The position numbers were made by a program, and so were the translations under genes. This document shows, piece by piece, positions 39,645-49,443 of a stretch of DNA of 64,000 bases; within the stretch, counting starts at the first letter, position 1; each line of letters begins with the position of its first letter. Below the pieces are notes generated by a model that saw only the letters and a list, made by a program, of their open reading frames with translations, was not told where the DNA came from and made no database searches. Location of the stretch: NCBI GenBank assembly GCA_903772945.1, contig CAICTM010000247.1, positions 1-64,000 on the forward strand. The letters run 5' to 3'. The DNA comes from Seminavis robusta. Lineage: Eukaryota > Bacillariophyta > Bacillariophyceae > Naviculales > Naviculaceae.

Positions 39645-42600
39645 TTAGGCAGGTGCGCCCCTGGGCTCAATCAAAACTTCATTCACTCCAACATGCTTGG
39701 GAGCAGTGACAGCATACAAAACTGCTCCAGCAACATCTTGTGGATCCAGCCAGAATTCTCTGTCTTGAGAGGACTGGGCAAACTCGTTCCTGGCCTCTTG
39801 ATCTGTTGTCAACTGGGACAATTCTGTCCTGCAGTCACCAGGTTGAATCGTTGTCACTTTCAGTCCCTTGTCTGCATTCTCCAGCCTCATTCCTTGGCAG
39901 AAGGCTTCCACAAAGAATTTGGTTGCAGAGTAGTTGGCCAAACCAGGGAATACCTTCCTTCCAGCATCACTGGAAGTCACCACAATATGACCACTGCCTC
40001 TGGTAAGCATTCCAGGCAGGACACATGCAGTGGCATGCAACAAACCCTTGCAGTTGACATCCAACTCCTTGTGCCACTGTTCTTCACGCATGGCTTCCAA
40101 TCTACCATAGAACATGACACCAGCATTGTTGACAAAGATATCAATGGGTCCACCCAAGGCAGCTTCACAATCCTTGCAGAAAGTCTCCATTTCTTCTCTA
40201 CTGGTGACATCCACCTTGCAAGGATGGACCTTATCAACACCGTCCATATCCGTCAGCTGAGAAGCCAGATCCTTGAGTCTATCCAATCTTCTGCCACCAA
40301 TGCCGACCTTCGCACCAGCCAGGCTCAACGCCTGAGCAATGGCTGCACCAATGCCACTGCTGGCTCCAGTCACCACAGCTACCTTGCCAGCCAAAGGCTT
40401 GCCCATGATGCCATAGGTGTTTTTGGGTGAAATGGAAGCAACGAGCCCAGCCTTGCGCCAATCCTTGAGATATCCACGCATGACGCCAAGTGTGATCTTT
40501 GGGACAGGAGTGCCAAGTGCATCGCACTTGGCAGCGAACTTTTCATTGTTCAAGGTTGATAGTTCGCTCATGGACGACACGCTAGCAGTGGCTCCTCCCA
40601 TAATTGCATTTCGCAGCTTGTTAAGGTCTGGGGATTCCGTGGCCAATACACGCTTGTTCCACTCCTCCAAGGAACATGACTCCAGCGCAACACCTGCACC
40701 ACGAAGAGCATCAAAATACTCATTGGCTGTGTGGCAGTTTCCAAAGTTGGTTACGTGGAAGGCCTCTCCCAGGTTGTCTCTGTCGACCATCAGCTTCACC
40801 ATGGCACTGGCTGCGAAGTCGACTGGTGTCGACTCCATTATCCAACCATCCACTACCGGCGCGGCTCCAACAGCAATGCAGCCTTGCAACACCAGAAAAT
40901 TGAAGTCCGATGGATTCCAAACGGCACCGACACCTCCCATATTTCCTGGACGGAAAATCACAGTGGGAAGCCCACGCTCCTTGGCGTGGTTGACAAGCAT
41001 CTCAGCAACCCATTTGGTTTGACTGTATCCATTGGCACCTTCCGACAAAGGTTTCGCATACTGCATCATGTCGGCATCTTCACGGCATTCTTTCAGCCCA
41101 TCAGGGAAAACTGCATCGGTAGAGATGTAGGCAAGCTTTTTGACGCGTCCATAGAGAGCGAATTCAATTACATTGCCAGTTCCCTGCACATTGGCAGACC
41201 TCAGTCCTTCGTAGGGATACACCAAGTTGACATGTGCGGCGCAATGAACAACCATGTCAACACCCGTTCCAAGCATTGCGTAATCATCATCGTCCAATCC
41301 CATGTGATGCAGGGACGTGTCAGCGGCAAATACTTGAACACGAGACGCATAGTCATCGTCCCAGAGTTGGCGTTCTTGCATGGCTTGTTGAAGTCTCGAA
41401 GCAGCTTCAGCGTTGGATGTCGCCCGAACCAGACAGTAGACGACATCTATATTGTTGTCTTGCAGGAGGTTATGCAGCAACCAGCTTCCCAAAAACCCAG
41501 TTGCTCCTGTCATGAGCACAGAACGTGCCAAGACCTGACGAAAGTGAGTGGACCTCCAAAAGGCCCGCATAGCAATGTCATTCACTGCCTCCGGTGTATC
41601 ATGGGCCATTACTTCTTCCTCCAGGTTAATGGTGCGTTGAGTCATGGCTGGGCCTGACAAGGCGGTGTCATTGCCAGTCGTCTTCTGTTGCTTTTGCAGG
41701 ATCAAACTGGCCAAAGCTTCAATGGTGGCATGGCTGAATAGTTCCACCACTCCCACATCGACCTCGAGTTCCGCTGAGATGCGTTGCACCAAACGAGCTG
41801 CCAACAGACTGTGTCCTCCAATATCAAAAAAGGAATCAAACACCACATCAATCTGCTTCATGCTCATAATTTCACACCACAAGGAATGCAATCGACTCTC
41901 GGTCTCATTGCGAGGAACTGTGCAGTCCTGAGCGTCGCTGTGGGTTGTTTGTTGGGTGCGTCCCACGACTTGTCCAGTCGTCAAGTCGACGGGTGGCAAC
42001 GCCTTCTTGTCCAATTTACCCGATACTTCGTGAGTCGGCAATTCCTCCATATCCACCAAAAAGGCTGGAACCATGTAATGTGGCAATTTCGCCTTGAGCG
42101 CCAATCGGACCTTGCGGCAGGTGGCCTCGGCATTGGCCAATACCACATAGGCAATGACAAACTTGTCTTCTCCTTCATCTCCTTGCACAATAACACTGCA
42201 GGACGACACGAGATCGGTCAATGTCATGACGGCGGCTTCAATGGCTCGCAACTCGACGGAATATCCTCGAACCTTGACCATACTGTCACAGCGTCCCAAG
42301 ATTTCCAATTCCCGATTGGGCAAGACACGAGCACGATCTCCCGTTTTGTAAAGTCTCGTTCCTTGTACAGTGGGGAATCGTTTGCCAGTCAATTCTGGCA
42401 TTTTGACATATTCTCTCGCCAACGTTGGTCCTGCCACGTAGAGTTCTCCCACTTCGCCCATGGCCTTTTTGGCCAATGTTCCATCGGGCAATTCTTCCAT
42501 GACATGTGCTTCGACTCCTTCCATGAGTTTTCCGACAGGACAATACTTGCGACTTCCGTACTTGCCATGGGTCAATTCCAATGCTGCCACATCGTGACAT

Positions 42601-43727
42601 TCCGAGACAGAGTATAGATTCCAAATGCGGGCATTGGGCAACAACTTTTTGGTTCGTTCCTGTAGTGACACGGTAACGACTTCTCCACAGAGAGTAATTG
42701 TCTTGAGGCATGCGAGTTTTCCACAAATATCTTGCTTGTTGCTAGTGTCGTTCGATGATGCGGTTGTTTTGCTGGCATTTCCATGTGCATCCAAAACGGC
42801 TTCCAACAAGGAAGGTGTAAAGAGCATGCGTGTGATTTGGAGCTTGTCGCAGAAATTGGCCAATGCCAGGGGATCATAAATGACATTGTCGGGAATGACA
42901 ACGAGTGTTTGTCCTCGCAAGAGAGGACGCAACATTTCCCAGACAAAGAATACGTTGCAACCTTCCTTTTCAATAATGACACTGCTCTCATTATTGTTTT
43001 CTTCATCTTCCAAGTAGGGAATTTGTCGGAGACGGTACTGGTACGAGTAGACGGAACCACGATGAGGACAAGCAATTCCTTTTGGTTTTCCCGTGGTTCC
43101 ACTGGAGTATACAATATATGCCAACGAATCCAAATCATTCTGATCCACAGCCGCCACTTGTTGTTGCTGTTCCTCGGAAATGGAATCGAGACAGACATTC
43201 CAATCGTCCGAGAGCACAATGACGGTTTGATTTTGGGGCAATCGATCTTGAAAGCTTTGCGTACAAATGACCACCGTCGGTTGACTATTTTCCAGAACAT
43301 CTTGCAAGAGTCCTTTGGGATACGCCGGATCCAACGGCAAATATCCTCCACCCGCCTTGTGAATGGCGATATAGGCAAGCGCGTATTCGTTGCGTCGTTC
43401 CATGAGAATGCCCACGGAATCATTTTTGGACACACCCCGTTGCATCAACATGAATGCCAATTGATCTGTCGCATGATTCAATTCTTGATAGGTCACGGAT
43501 TTGGTCAAGCTTGCCAATGCAATGCGGTCGGGAGTTTGTTCGGCTTGACGGCGAAACAGTCCGTGCAAACAAGGACCCAATTCGTCATCTTGGACCAAAT
43601 AGTGATCCGGGAGAGGCGTCAATGGTAAAGTGGATTTGACATTGTTATTGTTGGTGTTGTTCGAAGCGCTGGTAGAAGCTGCGTTCACCACCGTAGTGGG
43701 ACTTGCATTGCGAGGTGCTGGTGTCAT
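39645..43727 (-). CDS. NRPS-like A-T-R-SDR reductase (ATRR-like architecture)
   Basis: 1360 aa, intronless. Adenylation domain (about 35-540): YIVYSSGTTGKPKGI (about 204), NLYSVSEC (about 370), LYKTGDRAR (about 459), VKVRGYSVEL and SGKLDKKAL. Thiolation domain: DIGGHSLLAARL, phosphopantetheine Ser about 639. Thioester reductase: TGATGFLGSWLL (about 741) and YSQTKW (about 901). Terminal SDR (about 1115-1360): TGASSGIGAAIA, NNAGV, YSATK (about 1264). It should adenylate a carboxylate, load it on the carrier and reduce it to an aldehyde, which the SDR may reduce to an alcohol. The order equals that of fungal glycine betaine reductase; Lys2 lacks the SDR. By hand alignment to GrsA the pocket has Val instead of Asp235, Phe236 and Trp239, and Asp at 330. 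The ATG at 43727 is the first in frame; upstream sequence is only open from a TTG. Confidence 0.88.
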   Translation of the reverse strand: MTPAPRNASPTTVVNAASTSASNNTNNNNVKSTLPLTPLPDHYLVQDDELGPCLHGLFRRQAEQTPDRIALASLTKSVTYQELNHATDQLAFMLMQRGVSKNDSVGILMERRNEYALAYIAIHKAGGGYLPLDPAYPKGLLQDVLENSQPTVVICTQSFQDRLPQNQTVIVLSDDWNVCLDSISEEQQQQVAAVDQNDLDSLAYIVYSSGTTGKPKGIACPHRGSVYSYQYRLRQIPYLEDEENNNESSVIIEKEGCNVFFVWEMLRPLLRGQTLVVIPDNVIYDPLALANFCDKLQITRMLFTPSLLEAVLDAHGNASKTTASSNDTSNKQDICGKLACLKTITLCGEVVTVSLQERTKKLLPNARIWNLYSVSECHDVAALELTHGKYGSRKYCPVGKLMEGVEAHVMEELPDGTLAKKAMGEVGELYVAGPTLAREYVKMPELTGKRFPTVQGTRLYKTGDRARVLPNRELEILGRCDSMVKVRGYSVELRAIEAAVMTLTDLVSSCSVIVQGDEGEDKFVIAYVVLANAEATCRKVRLALKAKLPHYMVPAFLVDMEELPTHEVSGKLDKKALPPVDLTTGQVVGRTQQTTHSDAQDCTVPRNETESRLHSLWCEIMSMKQIDVVFDSFFDIGGHSLLAARLVQRISAELEVDVGVVELFSHATIEALASLILQKQQKTTGNDTALSGPAMTQRTINLEEEVMAHDTPEAVNDIAMRAFWRSTHFRQVLARSVLMTGATGFLGSWLLHNLLQDNNIDVVYCLVRATSNAEAASRLQQAMQERQLWDDDYASRVQVFAADTSLHHMGLDDDDYAMLGTGVDMVVHCAAHVNLVYPYEGLRSANVQGTGNVIEFALYGRVKKLAYISTDAVFPDGLKECREDADMMQYAKPLSEGANGYSQTKWVAEMLVNHAKERGLPTVIFRPGNMGGVGAVWNPSDFNFLVLQGCIAVGAAPVVDGWIMESTPVDFAASAMVKLMVDRDNLGEAFHVTNFGNCHTANEYFDALRGAGVALESCSLEEWNKRVLATESPDLNKLRNAIMGGATASVSSMSELSTLNNEKFAAKCDALGTPVPKITLGVMRGYLKDWRKAGLVASISPKNTYGIMGKPLAGKVAVVTGASSGIGAAIAQALSLAGAKVGIGGRRLDRLKDLASQLTDMDGVDKVHPCKVDVTSREEMETFCKDCEAALGGPIDIFVNNAGVMFYGRLEAMREEQWHKELDVNCKGLLHATACVLPGMLTRGSGHIVVTSSDAGRKVFPGLANYSATKFFVEAFCQGMRLENADKGLKVTTIQPGDCRTELSQLTTDQEARNEFAQSSQDREFWLDPQDVAGAVLYAVTAPKHVGVNEVLIEPRGAPA

Positions 43728-44463
43728 TGTCTTTCTTCTTCTTCTTCTTCTGTTGTTTTTATGGCGAGTTTGTTCGCTTTCAACAAAATTTAGGAAACAC
43801 TCCAAGTCAAGAGCTCAGTCAAAAAAGCCACTGACTTGTGTGGTGCCACGAAACAAAACTCTCTTTCTTCTTTCTCGCTTTGTTTCTTTCTTTCTTGCCT
43901 TTGAAAAGGAGCGGATTGCCAAGTTGCAGTTTAGTTGTTGGTTTTATGTTTCGGTGGTTGTGTTGAGTTTTTTCATTTTTGTTTCTTGCGTGGTCGTTGC
44001 TTCTCTCGCATCCATCCATAGATGGAGCCGAGCCGCCCAGCTCAGCATTGGAATGTTGCAATCCGGAGTGAAGTTCGTTCGCGTCATCGGAACCTCTTCT
44101 GATTGGTCCATAAGTTGTGCTGAGGAAGATCAAATAACCATAAAATATTCCATTTTACTGAAATATGAGCAAATAAACAAACATTTGAGTAATTTTAGTA
44201 TTCTCCAGCCTTCTGATTGGCCCATTCGAAGCGCCATTTTGTGCCCACTGGAACACAACTATTACATGCAAATTCCATTTGTACTTAATGAAAAAAGACA
44301 AATGTCAAGAAATTGATATTTAGAGTAAAGTTATGTACCGTTCAGGAACTAGAAAAAGACTAAATGAGAAGTTTAAAAATAAGTGACAACAGTAAACGGT
44401 ACCGTAAGGACGCAACATCCGGGAAACGTCAGACGCAGAGATCGGGACGAATGATTGAATCGA
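43728..44463. other. Intergenic upstream of NRPS-like gene
   Basis: A CTT/TTC-rich tract lies immediately 5' of the gene (43730-43760 on the plus strand). Plus-strand frames through this region start antisense to the gene and lack domains. No supported gene. Confidence 0.4.
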
Positions 44464-44739
44464 ATACTACGGATTCGGATTGAATTGTCCATTTCCTTGC
44501 TCCGAAGCCGATTTCCCACCCTCGGAAGCGGATTTCCGAGGTCTGGAAGCAAATTTCCAATTAAGAGACGTTCTCCGTTTAAGGATAGCGTTAGATGTCA
44601 AACGTTTTTGACGAGGAGTTCGGAGTTCGCCTCACGTAGAACCTACACAAACTATGTACCGGGAAGGAAAATCTCCTTCAGAGGGTCGGAAATCCGCTTC
44701 AGCACTGGGAAAAGACAGTTCTTCCCGAATCCGTAGTAT
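44464..44739. mobile_element. 276-bp inverted-repeat MITE
   Basis: ATACTACGGATTCGG at the left end and CCGAATCCGTAGTAT at the right end are a perfect 15-bp inverted repeat. If the terminal TA pairs are taken as target duplications, the element proper is 44467-44736. Inside are degenerate repeats of CGGAAGCGGATTTCC and its complement. No coding capacity. Confidence 0.7.
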
Positions 44740-44745
44740 AGTCCT

Positions 44746-45651
44746 TCAATTATTTATACCAAAATGTCGCATCAATCTCTGCGTATCATTCTGCAGGCCT
44801 GTTACATCGATCTGTAAGCTTGTGAGCGCTTCGTGTATCTGCCGGCCAATAACAGTCTGGGGGCTTTCAGTCGCCGACATAACAACGCAAAAGAGACGAC
44901 GAGCTTGAGCCAAACGCCACAGGTGTGGGTGGTTTCCTTGAGTCAAGGCTGCCAGGAAGTGACCACTGTCCTCCTCCGCGACGGCTTGTGCTCGAGGCCT
45001 TGCTCCACAACTACAAATCAGCAAGGCAGCCCCCGCCAAGCTTGTTATGTCGCCGCAAACACCCCCACGACGATCGTGGTGAGCTCGCAGCGTTTCGATT
45101 GCACTTTCAAGCTGCTCAACTTTGACCACTAATTTCACAGGATTAGCTCCAGAGTAGGCTTCCCCAACAACGTATTTTGTTGGATTCAAAGGATCTCTAT
45201 CCTGCGCTTGTGCAGCAAAAGTGAATAAGAGACTTTCTGAACCAATAAAATGACGACGCCAATTCACGTAGCCAACCTACCCCAGGCGAGTCTTGCAAAT
45301 TCCAATGTGGGGCTGCTACAGCCGCTTGCACAGCCATCCCATTGGGGACAAGGAGATAGATCCATTAGATGTCGCTTCGCTACCCAGCCCCAAGCTGTCA
45401 TTCTTCATGTAAGCAAATGAATCCAGCTGCTTGATTACTTTACCATTACCAGCAAGTACGATTTCACGACCACGGCAATCTGTCACGCCACAACCTTGAA
45501 GACATGGAGGAAAGAAAGCCGTAAGGTGCCTGTTCGCTTTCTGCTCGAAGATATGTGCTACATTCTCTGAGATTGCTTGGGCCATATTGCCTAGTTTCTC
45601 AACTCGTTGTTGTTGTTGTCTTCCAAAACTGAGTTGCAAAATAGCCAGCAA
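44746..45651 (-). pseudogene. Interrupted gene of unknown function
   Basis: Two minus-strand open stretches, 45316-45651 (111 codons) and 44746-45267 (173 codons), are in the same frame and separated only by two TAG stops about 50 bp apart. Both look protein-like: ENVAHIFEQKANRHLTAFFP, TDCRGREIVLAGNGKV, then NPTKYVVGEAYSGANPVKLV and GAALLICSCGARPRAQ. No GT-AG pair gives a clean in-phase removal of both stops, so nonsense decay is more likely than an intron. The upstream stretch begins at an ATG or further upstream. I do not recognise the family. Confidence 0.4.
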
Positions 45652-45980
45652 GCGAGCCAGCTAGCTGTTTGCCACGATCATGAGGGTGTCAACATTGAAG
45701 ATGGCCTAATGGGACGGTTTCGGTTAACGATGTATCCTACGGTCCGGCGCGCATCGGCAAACAACACGAAAAATCAAGTGAAAATGGCGCTGCATGACCT
45801 CTTTGTTGATACTGTTAACTCCCTTTCGACAGCTTGACTTTGCTGTGAGCCCTTTCTATAAGTATATCGGTGGCATCGCCGCTTATCCTGTCACCTTTGG
45901 AGCGCCAGAGGCTTCTTGATTCCACAATGTCAATTTCGAGTGATTAGCCCAGGATTACTCGCCAAAAAAACTCAAGATGG
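45652..45980. other. Intergenic, no gene seen
   Basis: It contains a GCCAGCTAGCTG palindrome at the left edge. Nothing else stands out. Confidence 0.35.
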
Positions 45981-45994
45981 TGTGTTGGTTGGAA

Positions 45995-46428
45995 GCTTTA
46001 TGTCTTTTAGAAATTGAATATATGTCTTTATAACATGTCTCGATGTCTATAGACAATTGAGACATAGGCCCATAGTCTATTGACGCAGCGAGACGTTTCG
46101 AGACAACTATAGACATTTGAGTACAAATCGGAATTATTGAGACGTCTCGCGACGTCGCGAGACATCGCGAGACATTGGGCTTATGTCTCGAATGTCTCTA
46201 GAGACATAAGCCTTGTGCAATTCAATGGTAAAATAGGCGGATGTCTTTAATTAAAAGACAAATGGGACATGTCTCGAGATATTTAAGATGTCGCGAGACA
46301 TCTCGCGACGTCTATAAACATTTAAGAACAATTCGGAATTATTGAGACGTCTCGCAACGTTGCAAGACATCGCAAGACATTGGGCTTATGTCTAGACTGT
46401 CTCGAGACATAAGGACAAACCAAGTCTG
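45995..46428. repeat. GAGACAT-rich duplicated repeat
   Basis: Two direct copies of a roughly 205-bp unit, best seen at 46127 and 46330 (CGGAATTATTGAGACGTCTC shared), are packed with AGACAT/ATGTCT and self-complementary strings such as GAGACGTCTC, CGCGACGTCGCG and TGTCTCGAGACA. The outer ends both carry TTATGTCT in inverted orientation, so the block may be a non-autonomous element able to fold extensively. No ORF. Confidence 0.6.
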
Positions 46429-47361
46429 GTTGAAAAATAATTATTGGTCATATCGATATGGGAATGCGTACTTAAATATCTGTCTCAAGAAAAAATGGTG
46501 AGTAACCCAGCGTGATTGATGATTGATTGTACGCCTTCTGCCCGACTTGTGGCATTTGAGAAGATTCTGCAAATCAAAAGGTGTCTGTTTCCCGTGAACG
46601 TTGAAATTTGGCTCCACAAAGAAAAGTTGCATAGTCTAGCTAGCTACCTGGCTACTCCCCAGCCAAAATGAGGAAAGCGGCAAAAAATGGGGAAAACCTC
46701 AGGATCACTTTGGAAACAAATAAGGAATTCCACCTGAATGTTCCTAGGAGCATGACTGAAAGATGATTTTGTGATCAAAAAGCCACCATCTGCTGGTTAC
46801 CAGATCTCAGTCAATATCCAACCAATTGACCTAGTTGTTGAATGGTATTCGTCAGCAATGATGTTGTTTTGAATGACATTGTCTTACTTTGTTGAGATAG
46901 TGTAGTTGATAGTGTCATATTGGGTGTTTACTAGAAGGGGTCAATTTTGCACCGAATATTTCTAAATGTAAGGGTATAGATACTGCAATTTGCCTTAATG
47001 CCAAGGCGTAAAGGCTGACTGATCTTCATGCTACTAGGTGATGTTAGGTTGCCTGTTTTCTTAAACGTAGTAAATGAGAACTTCGCCATTTGTGCTGCAG
47101 AGTAGTTGGTAGTCCCATGGAGAATATTCCTCCCTTCCACGGCAATCGGTTAAGCCAACACAGCAGCCAGTTACATTTACCGGTATGTCCAGTTCAAACA
47201 GCTCAAGGGAACGCAAGAGACGGGATGCTGTACAACATTCTGCATTCGTATGGTACCAGTATCGTACTTTACTTTACAATCTAGCTAGCCAACATGCCTG
47301 CCATCAATATACTAATGCACACTATGGTTAGTTGTGTATCATGCAATTCAATTCAATTCAA
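46429..47361. other. Intergenic, 0.93 kb without a supported gene
   Basis: Short frames here lack domains. Near the transporter stop there is an ATTCA microsatellite (about 47345-47362); TACCGGTA occurs near 47179. Confidence 0.4.
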
Positions 47362-48969
47362 TCAAGCCAATGCAGTAGAGACGTAGACACCAACACATCC
47401 CATCACCGCACCCAATATCATCAGAGTTGTTGCAAAGGATGACTCCCATTTGGGTCCTCTTCCATGCTTCTTCATGGCTTCCCGGAACATCAAACCAGGA
47501 AAGACGAAACACACAAATGTAGCAGTGGCTCCTCCACCGGCTGAGTTGATCAGACCAAGGTCTGTAACAAAACACGAAGCCAGCGTCATGATGGAAAGGA
47601 GCAGAATGGTAAAGAGATTCAACTTGGCATCGGTGTCCACCTCGTCTGTGATCCCGAGAATATCGAGGCAATTGTCCCGTACACCAATAAAGTTGAGCGG
47701 ATAGGAAACCAAACTGCAGAGCCCAATGGTGATGCGACTCAGAGTGGCCAGGCTGTCTCGTGTCGAATAGTTGTTCAAAATGTACGAGTCTGAATTGGCG
47801 CCAAATGTCAAAAATCCCACAGCGGCAATGGAGAAGTAGATTGCAGCTGTAATTCCAAAGGAATATCCCACGACTTGACCAAAACGAGGGATGCTGGCAT
47901 CTTTGAGTTCGGCATAGAAGCGTGGACTGTTGTAGTGCATGTCAAAGCTGGTGTACACCATACAGACAAATGGCAAGGCATCCATCGAAAAGGGCCGGCT
48001 GGAGGTTCCAAAGCTGGGTCGCATGTTTATTGGAATGTCATTGTAGAATTGTCCATCGGGCAGATAGGAACCATCTAGGTATCGAAAGGTCATGCAACCA
48101 AGAGCGCAAAGGACCGATGCCATGCCCAATGCCGAGAAAGGAGCCAGAGCATCTAGATTTTTCATGAGACAGAGAGGCAGCAGCGCCAGGAAGGTAATCA
48201 AGAGCAAGCATTCCGTCACGTTGAGGTGAATATCGATGCCCTGCAAGATGAGTTGTAACGACTGCGACAGGATGGAAGCATTGGCAAAGATTCCAATCAG
48301 CGGATCAACAGTACTTGCCACGGCCACCCCAAGACCGCCTCGATGCCCCACTGTCCTTTCCCAGCATTCACGATACGTTCCAGACAGGGACATGTCACAG
48401 GCCTTTCCAATCCTGCCAAAAGCATTTGAGAAATGAAACATGTGAGGAAGGAAGGACTTCACGTAGTTTTGGCATGAAGCTTCTTCTACCACAGTAACTT
48501 ACAATAGACAAAAATATCCAAACACAGCTCCCAGCAAGACTACCCACAGAATCGCAGAGACAATGGCGGTTGGGCTGTTGGCATACAGAGCTATTCCTCC
48601 CGACAAGGACAATACACCCCCTCCAATCAAATTCTTGGTCATGTTGGCAACTTCGGAAGGAATGGTTGCAGTGCCCGCCGCCGGAATATGATGAAGACGA
48701 TCGGTGTCCACAATGGCTTGTTCACTGAGCACGAAATGAGCATGAGCCAGCGTGTCCATTTCCTCCTTGATGACCTCTATTTCTTCCTTGATGTTTTCTT
48801 TGAGATCATGAATCAATAATGGAGCGCCGCAATTGTACAAATTGGTCTGATGATGGTTGTTGTTGTTGTGACTTTGATCGGAGCTGTCGGATTCGAGCTG
48901 TTGATAGACAGGGGTCGACGGAGATATGGATCCATAGTGGGTGGGGAGTTGTTGTGCTTCTTTCGTCAT
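47362..48969 (-). CDS. Amino-acid transporter (AAAP/SLC38-like)
   Basis: Two exons, 48969-48503 and 48412-47362, with a 90-bp GT-AG intron of phase 2 (donor gtaagt); product 505 aa. The N-terminal 100 residues are cytosolic, with His/Asn and Glu-rich tracts. The membrane part starts SEVANMTKNLIGGGVLSLSG, the signature first helix of the amino-acid/auxin permease family (PF01490), and continues with about ten further helices, including LTFGANSDSYILNNYS and the late VCFVFPGLMF region. It should move amino acids or related zwitterions with H+ or Na+. It lies between the NRPS-like reductase and the stand-alone SDR. The ATG at 48969 is the first in frame. Confidence 0.85.
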
Positions 48970-49443
48970 CTTTCGTTGTCTTTTGTAGTAAGTAAACGAT
49001 TGTTGCAAACTACTGGTACTGGAAGGGTTGCCTCAAATCAAAGGAGTTGTCAGGTTTGCAAAATTATTGTGCTCTTCATCACTTCAAGAAGAAATACTGC
49101 GATTGCCTGCAAGAAAATACACTATCATCTTCATCCGGATCCTTTGTTGGATTCGCTGCCTGGCAGTTGTCGGAAGTTATTAGGTTGGCTGTGAAAATAA
49201 TGATGATGCCCGATGCGTCTGCCGCTGCACTTTCGACCGCCACCGCTTCATCGTGACATCGTTCGCAATTTGCAGGATAGATAGATTTGCTCAGCTTTCA
49301 ACGCACCTCGATCACAAGAAAGTTGACTTCCGCTGTTGTCGTTACTCACTTTTTGAAGGAACGATTTTTCATCGCCAAACACAAGGCAATCCCTCAACAT
49401 GTGAACACGAGGTTTCTTGTTTCGCATCTATCCATTTTCATGC
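48970..49443. promoter_or_regulatory. Intergenic between divergent transporter and SDR genes
   Basis: About 470 bp separate the two head-to-head starts, so a shared or bidirectional promoter is possible. No distinct motif is recognised; plus-strand frames here have no family resemblance. Confidence 0.4.

Noticed and set aside
39645-43727. Identification as alpha-aminoadipate reductase (Lys2)
   Set aside because: Lys2 lacks the terminal SDR domain, and the pocket residues do not suit an alpha-amino acid; diatoms are also expected to make lysine by the diaminopimelate route.
43728-43805. N-terminal extension of the NRPS-like protein
   Set aside because: It begins with TTG and encodes an Arg run from a CTT-rich leader; the ATG at 43727 is preferred.
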